This document shows positions 58,127 through 64,000 of a stretch of 64,000 nucleotides of DNA, one piece after another. Position 1 is the first letter of the stretch, and every line of letters begins with the position of its first letter. Made by a program: the position numbers and the translations under genes. A model generated the notes under the pieces. The model made no database searches. It was not told the origin of the DNA and saw nothing but the letters and a program-made list of their open reading frames with translations. Source of the DNA: Pseudevernia furfuracea. Taxonomy: Eukaryota > Ascomycota > Lecanoromycetes > Lecanorales > Parmeliaceae. Location: positions 496,001-560,000 of the forward strand of contig JAIUPT010000033.1 in assembly GCA_022315425.1 (NCBI GenBank), written 5' to 3'.

Positions 58127-59471
58127 ATGCTGTTCCTTCCAGCTCTCATGCTGGGCTTTCTCCTCCCACTCGTCCTCTGCGCTGAAGACTTCTACAAACT
58201 CCTGGACATTGATAAATCAGCCTCAGATCGAGAGATCAAGAAAGCCTACCGCCTCCTCAGCAAGAAATACCATCCCGATAAGAATCCGTGAGCTCGTCCC
58301 TGCCGCGCGTCCGAGTCTCCCAGTTCCAAAATTGCAGTAACATGAACTTCACTTTACACAGAGAAACAAAGCTGACTCTCTTCGTTCCTGCAGTGGCAAT
58401 GAATCCGCCTCCGAAAAATTCGTCCAAATTGCCGAAGCCTACGACGCCCTCTCCGAGCCGGAAACCCGCCGCATTTACGACCAATACGGCTACGAAGGCC
58501 TAAAACAACATCAACAAGGCGGACAAGGCGGCCGCTCTCATGACCCATTCGACCTCTTCTCCCGCTTCTTCGGCGGCTCAGGACACTTCGGCCACCAATC
58601 TGGGCAACGGAGAGGGCCGGATATGGAAGTGCGAATCTCAGTACCACTGAGTGACTTCTACAATGGACACGAGCATGGATTCAACATTGAGAAACAGCAA
58701 ATCTGTGAAGAGTGCGAGGGGAGTGGGAGTGCAGATGGGACTGTGGAGACGTGTGGGCAGTGTGGGGGGAGGGGGGTGGTGATCCAGAAGCATATGCTTG
58801 CCCCAGGAATATTCCAGCAGGTGCAGATGGGGTGTGATAAGTGCGGTGGTAACGGAAAGACTATAAAGCACCCGTGTAAGGTGTGTGGGGGCTCAAGGGT
58901 GGTTAAGAAGACGGTGTCGCATGCACTGCATATCGAAAAGGGCATGCCAAAGGGACGCAGAATTGTATACGAGAATGAAGCGGACGAGAGTCCTGACTGG
59001 GTTGCTGGAGATCTCGTGGTGGTTGTGGGCGAGCAAGAGGCGGGGTATGGCGATGAGGGGCAAAGGACGGACGGAGCTTTCTTTAGAAGGAAAGGGAGGG
59101 ATATGTTCTGGAAAGAGGTGTTGAGTTTAAGAGAGGCATGGATGGGTGATTGGGAGAGAAATCTCACCCATCTGGATGGACATGTTGTGCGGTTAGGAAG
59201 GAAGAGAGGAGAGGTGATACAGCCGAATCAGGTAGAGGTCGTAGCTGGGGAGGGTATGCCCGTTTGGCTGCAGGAGCAAGAGCAGTCAAGAGCTGGGGAA
59301 GAGGAGCATGGCCATTTACATGTCGAGTATACGATCGTACTACCCGATCAAGTGGAGAAGCCGATGGAGAAGGAGTTTTGGGCGCTGTGGGAGAAGTGGC
59401 GGAAGAAGATCGGAGTAAACTTGGCCAAGGACAGTGGACGGCCGCCTGCGACGGAGCATAATGAATTGTAA
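58127..59471 (+). CDS. SCJ1: ER-luminal DnaJ (Scj1 type), one intron
   Basis: Exons 58127-58287 and 58394-59471 give 412 residues. A signal peptide (LPALMLGFLLPLVLCA, about 1-18) leads directly into a J domain with HPD at 49-51. The Gly/Phe region (GGQGGRSHDPFDLFSRFFGG) follows, then four CxxCxGxG zinc repeats: CEECEGSG, CGQCGGRG, CDKCGGNG, and CKVCGGSR with a changed last repeat. The C-terminal substrate domain comes after these. The last four residues are HNEL, a variant of the HDEL/KDEL retrieval signal. It should stimulate the ER Hsp70 (BiP/Kar2) in folding and ERAD. Its length and order match yeast Scj1. Confidence 0.92.
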
Positions 59472-60383
59472 GATCAGGAGGGTTGTACCATTAGTTGGCC
59501 TGGGCGTCGAGCAGTGAAGAATCTACTAAACACTAGACATAGAGATATCTTATAAATCATAAGATATGTGGGTTACAACACCGAGCCTTGACGATCTGGA
59601 AAGCCTCACTCATTTGCTGCTCTCCGTCTACTCGTGTAGCCGGGGCGTAACGAACACTCGCCGAAGGTTGTTCTTCTAGCTCAATGCTGACGTGTATTGA
59701 AGATGAAGGAAGGCAAGCAGGAGATAATGCGGTACAAACAGGGGTCTGGATAGATAGCAGTGACAGCAATGTAAAGCTATGGCAGGGAAGGAGTTGTGGT
59801 AACTCATCTAGACGCGAAGAGAGAGGAGTGTTTGCATGGCCTGCAGGTCAAGGCATCGAACAGTAACCGTGAAAATTCTAGATTGACGCTTTGATGGCCC
59901 TGGGTATCTCTTCGGTATCCTGTCCCCATAACCCCGGCTTTTCTTGCCGCATGACTGAAATGAAACAATACCACACCTAGTTCCGCCAGTTTGGCTGCCC
60001 ATATCTACCCTATAGAAATTCTCCGAGTGCGCCTTTGGTGTCTAGATCCAGCCTTCCCCCTATAGCACCTTCGAGAAATGCTGGTGTCCGAATGCTGCAG
60101 TGTCAATACATGATGGAGTAGTGGCCTTGAAGAGGTGATGCTGTGCCTATATTGTTCTTCAAATCCGGAACACGAAGTGCTGATGCATTTACCTATGAAG
60201 TGTCTGTACATAGAGAGGTTAGGAAGGTGCTGCGTTACGATGCTATGATGCCGGAACTGTACTGATGTCAGTGGGGAATTGTGAAGCCAATCAGCTGGTG
60301 AAGCCGCCACGGATGACATTAGAACTGGAGGCCGGACCTGTGGTGTCAGATTGAGCGTGCTCCGAAATGCAAGCAAGTCATGG
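59472..60383. other. Intergenic, convergent 3' ends
   Basis: No gene recognised between the DnaJ gene and the Ras gene. Confidence 0.5.
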
Positions 60384-61165
60384 TCATAGTATTGTGCATC
60401 GGGGTTTGTGTCCGCTTTTAGACTCCTTTGGTCCCCGCTTCCTCCCATCCCGTGAATCGGACATGCCAATGGGGCCACCGCTTCTTCCAGGATTTGTTCC
60501 CGTCCTCGTGAGCTGCGTATCATGCCGTTGTTTCCTTAGCGCTCGAACAACCTCATAGAACGCCTTCTCCACATTGATGCAATTCTTTGCTGATGCTTCC
60601 ACGAAATCGCAGCCCATTTCTTTCGCTAAGGCAGTGCCCTCTTGCGTAGACACTTCTCGTTCTGTCACCCTGTCGCTCTTGTTGCCAACCAGCATCACGG
60701 GTGCCTGGCCTCCGCCGCCCATCATCATGCTTTGAGGAACTGGAGATGAAAGATAGCCGGTAGTTGTAGGGGAACTAGCGCTCGATGACTCCTTCACTCT
60801 TTGTATTTGGCTGTGAAATCTCCGTATTCGTGTGAAGGATGATCGAGACGTGATGCTGTAGACAAGAACGAAGCCTTCGCCGTCTCTGATCCATTGATCC
60901 CGTAGAGCTGTGTATTCTTCTTGGCCGGCAGTGTCTAGCACTTCTAGCATGCATGACTGTGAGTCGATGACTACCTGCTTCCTGTACGAATCTTCAATTG
61001 TGGGATCGTAAGTCTCAACGAAGTGATTGAGGCATAGCTGCAAATCAGTCAGTTGTGATTCGCGCGGTTGAAAGAGGACTTTTTAACTTGTATAGTCAAA
61101 GCAGTCTTGCCGACCCCACCGTCTCCAAGCACCACCAATTTATACAACGTCATCTTTCCCGCCAT
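60384..61165 (-). CDS. ras-2: Ras-2-type small GTPase
   Basis: Exons 61165-61088 and 61037-60384, split by a 50-nt intron after ALTIQ, give 243 residues. The protein has MAGKMTLYKLVVLGDGGVGK (P-loop G14-T21), the effector region YDPTIEDSYRK, DTAGQEEY, NKSD and SAK, so all five G motifs are intact. Compared with mammalian Ras there is a Ser/Pro/Gly insertion of about 25 residues before VMLVGNKSD, typical of fungal Ras-2. The C-terminal tail is long and basic (DGRKRGPKESKSGHKPR) and ends in the prenylation box CTIL, whose final Leu favours geranylgeranylation. It acts at the plasma membrane upstream of cAMP/MAPK signalling in growth and morphogenesis. Confidence 0.95.
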
Positions 61166-64000
61166 CTTGGCTGCGGTGCAGTAGCGAGGCCTGCTCACTG
61201 GAAGCCAATCGATCACCGGGGAAATGACTCAAAAAGTTTCTGGGGGTATAAGGCTGAGAGGCACACGAGCTGTGTCGAAGAATCAATAAATCCAGATGCA
61301 ATTTCTTTCCTGTGTATGGCTGAGCTCGCGGTCTTCTGTGACTAGAGAAGAATGTGGCGATGTGTCAGACTCTTATATCGAGCAGAGGGTCTGTCGTTGC
61401 ACAACCGCGCCGGCGGTATGTGGTGGTGCAGGCCAATCAACTCAATGGATGGGCCCAAAGCGGTAAGTCTTGCGAACTTATCCTGAGCACTGAGGACGAG
61501 TGTTGAAGCAATGGGCGTTCACTATGGGATATGCAGTGGAACGGTGGGTCCAGTAATTTTGCGTATTTCGAGTGGGTGCTTGGAGCAGACTGGCCCGGCT
61601 CGGTCGAGAGCTTTGTGTCACATGAAATGGTGGGTCGGTTTAGGGAAATGGCGGCTATATGGGGTGTACAAGAAGATGTAGAAGACAGCAAATAGGTAAG
61701 GAGCACAGAGGAAGATAGCAATGATATAGGTGGTGGTGGTGGTGTAAAGGAATAGAGGGAAAATATTGGACGAAGAATGGGATAAGTAGGTAGAAGAGAG
61801 CAAGATGCTTTAGCTTTTTGTGAGGTCGCTTTAGAGGTCTGGCCTGTGCTTTTTAGACAAGTCTACTCGTAAGGCTTGTCTTGAAAGGGTCCTCGGGGCC
61901 TTTCCCTGGACGTATCCCACGCGATCAGCACGTGTACATATGTATTGTTTTTCACTCCATGCATCTTCATCTTCCATCTGTATCTCTGTGTCTTTTGGTA
62001 GTGTTTCGGCGGCCGAAGCAAACGGCGCTTGGTCAACACTCTTCTGCTTCCATCTTCTGTTCTCGCGAGAATCAATATTATTATTATCCAATAACATACG
62101 GGATGATGAATAATTAATGCTCCTGGTCTGATAGCTATACTCTGGATTGACAGAGTCATAGATTCCCAATCAGCGGGGCTCTCCAGAAAATAAAATCGAT
62201 TACGGATAGGTAAGGTATAGAGAGACCGGAATGGAGGAATTAAAGAGGCGTCCCCCTAAATGCAGCATCGCGTTCTTACCAAACTACTGTTGGAATCGTT
62301 CTCTCTCAAGCCAACTACTAGTGCACCTTCAGTGGACCGAAACCCTCGTGTCATAGCATCCACTCTGCTACCTGTTTTGAACCCACGCATCCCGGCAGGC
62401 TTGCTTGATATCGATGTCTGCCGCTTCGAGCACGGAGAGCAGCATCAGCATTTTTTCGAGCAGGTCCCCGGCACACGTCGAGGTCCACGGCCGACTTCAC
62501 GCAACATCCATATACACTTCCACCGGACTGCATTGGCATCTGAGATGGACTTTGCTGCGCCCGGGTAGCTTGTTACTACGCAGATCATGCCGATGTTGCG
62601 GAGGCTTTCTCCAACCCTCATGTCTCGCGATCGACCGGAGTACAAGGGTGCTCGTCGGGACTGTGGGGGTTTAAAGTAATTACACAGTCGTCGCAAAGGC
62701 AATCGCGCCAGCAAGTCGTGCGGGCATCCCCATTTGGAGGGGAAGAAATGCCGTCGAGTCAACTTCAAGAACAGCTCCTCCTGGAACATGGCCCTTTCCG
62801 CGCACACGGCATGGCATGATAGGTTCTCACCCATCAGCTTCTTACCTTCGACTAGGTTAACAGGCACTAACACCGCTTGAGCAATTTCACGTGCAAAGAT
62901 AACAATCATAGAGGATGACACGGCAACCCGCGGGGACGGATCGCAAGGTGCATAGGGGGCCGAGTTACCCATCCCAGCGGCAAGACACGGCTGGGATGAC
63001 ATCGCGACGTCGAGCGGGCAAGGTAGGGACTGCTTGTCCGCTTAGTATTTCCACCGCGATATGGTCCTCAATTTATTGTCAAGTTCTATGAACGAATAGG
63101 AGAAGCACAAGGGCTTCACCCAATCACTACCAATCTACTTGTGGGCCAGAAGTGTCTTATCTTCCCGACTCATCGCCTCATGCGGGCCAACCCATGGAAG
63201 CTGACGAGCAAGACCCTGTTGTACCATGCAAACGTACTACAAAGCGGTACAATATGCTTGTGAAGCACCCAGGCACCCAGTCACTCACGTACCCACGCGG
63301 TCAAGCGTGAGGATGCCACTCGTGCATGGTCGTGGTGACTACCCACGGCCGTCGGCCCTCTCCCGTGCGTGGCGGACTCGCAGATCCCTCTTCCCGATGA
63401 CCCAAATGGGGCAACGCCGCAGCTCGCAATGGATGGCCAGCGATGCCTCTATCTGCCAAATCGTTCACCGTTGTCACCGTCCTTACTGAGGTTCAGGGTC
63501 GTTGGCTGTACTAGACTTGTAGGGTTTGGTCTCGGGTGCTCCTTGCCAACTACGGTTTGACAAAAGGAAACCGGGCGAGGGGCAAATGTGCAAAATGAGG
63601 AAGCTTGCTTGAATCAGGGAAAGGGGAAATGGTCAACAAGCGGTCAATTCAGCTCGAGCTCGGAATTGGCCGCTAAATTACCGTGCAAAAATTCCCTAGC
63701 AAAGTGAGCGTTTACTTTCGCAATATCAAAACATATCCCCTAGTTTCCATAATATCCCATCTGTTTAGCTTCATGAAGAAAGGGCAAGTGAGGTGGTATC
63801 AACTGTTGGAAGCATAGATACTAACAACGGAGATACGGCAAACCAAACCCTCAGCTCGATTTGTTGGTTTGTTTCTAGAACATCTTGTTCGGCTTAAGAC
63901 TCGAATGTATCTCTTTACTTCCCAATATGGCCGTGTTAGAGGATGTAGCGCCAATCACTCCGGTAGTGGTAGGCCGAGAGCATTTTACATCAGGCGCTGT
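61166..64000. other. 2.8 kb right-hand interval, no supported gene
   Basis: It includes the Ras promoter and leader, a CCACCA-type repeat near 61728-61742, and a minus-strand frame of 185 codons (63002-62445) with scattered cysteines but no recognisable domain and only moderate start context. I do not annotate it as a gene. Confidence 0.4.

Noticed and set aside
62445..63002. 185-codon minus-strand frame with a CAERAM motif recalling cytidine deaminases
   Set aside because: Only four to six residues agree and the other deaminase motifs are absent; taken as coincidence.
1..64000. CRISPR arrays, rRNA genes, intact transposons, viral insertions
   Set aside because: Looked for repeat-spacer patterns, rRNA-like stretches, and reverse transcriptase, transposase or capsid motifs; none found.

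Overview
The window is nuclear DNA of a filamentous ascomycete (Pezizomycotina, most likely Dothideomycetes). The evidence is short GT-AG introns (about 43-180 nt), long gene-free intervals, and recognisable fungal families: a StuA/APSES factor, a Zn2Cys6 activator, a DUF4470 protein, Ras-2, a secreted App1-type protein and an LaeA-like methyltransferase. Exons were joined by hand from splice sites, reading frame and remembered family motifs. No database search was possible.

Layout. 1-5 kb: a DUF4470 protein running off the left edge, then a conserved disordered protein. 7.5-11.7 kb: an alpha/beta hydrolase followed by a divergent methyltransferase/P450 pair. Both of the pair lack their 5' parts across a gap of about 250 bp, so this looks like a decayed secondary-metabolism cluster. 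12.2-18.7 kb: a large MIT-domain protein and an aldo-keto reductase with an altered catalytic lysine. 19-20 kb: an alpha/beta-hydrolase relic beside a dense minisatellite/palindrome block. 21.1-22.8 kb: an F-box-like gene directly downstream of a StuA-like gene that stops inside its APSES domain. 23-27.8 kb: no recognised gene. 27.8-35.8 kb: an accessory-looking stretch with two tandem paralogs of an unrecognised family, several very small single-pass membrane proteins, a gene joining a RING-like finger to a TFIIB-type cyclin repeat, and a possibly broken secreted-protein gene.

36.2-61.2 kb returns to housekeeping and conserved genes: mitochondrial serine hydroxymethyltransferase; a fungal F-box-like protein; a secreted Ser/Thr-rich protein; a secreted, probably GPI-anchored App1-family protein; a Zn2Cys6 regulator of about 1,089 residues; an RNase III-like gene with an in-frame TAG at codon 14; an ER-luminal DnaJ (Scj1 type) ending HNEL; and Ras-2. 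The last 2.8 kb shows nothing convincing.

The genes do not form one pathway. The main pattern is an alternation of conserved single-copy genes with pockets of gene decay, small lineage-restricted ORFs and repeats.
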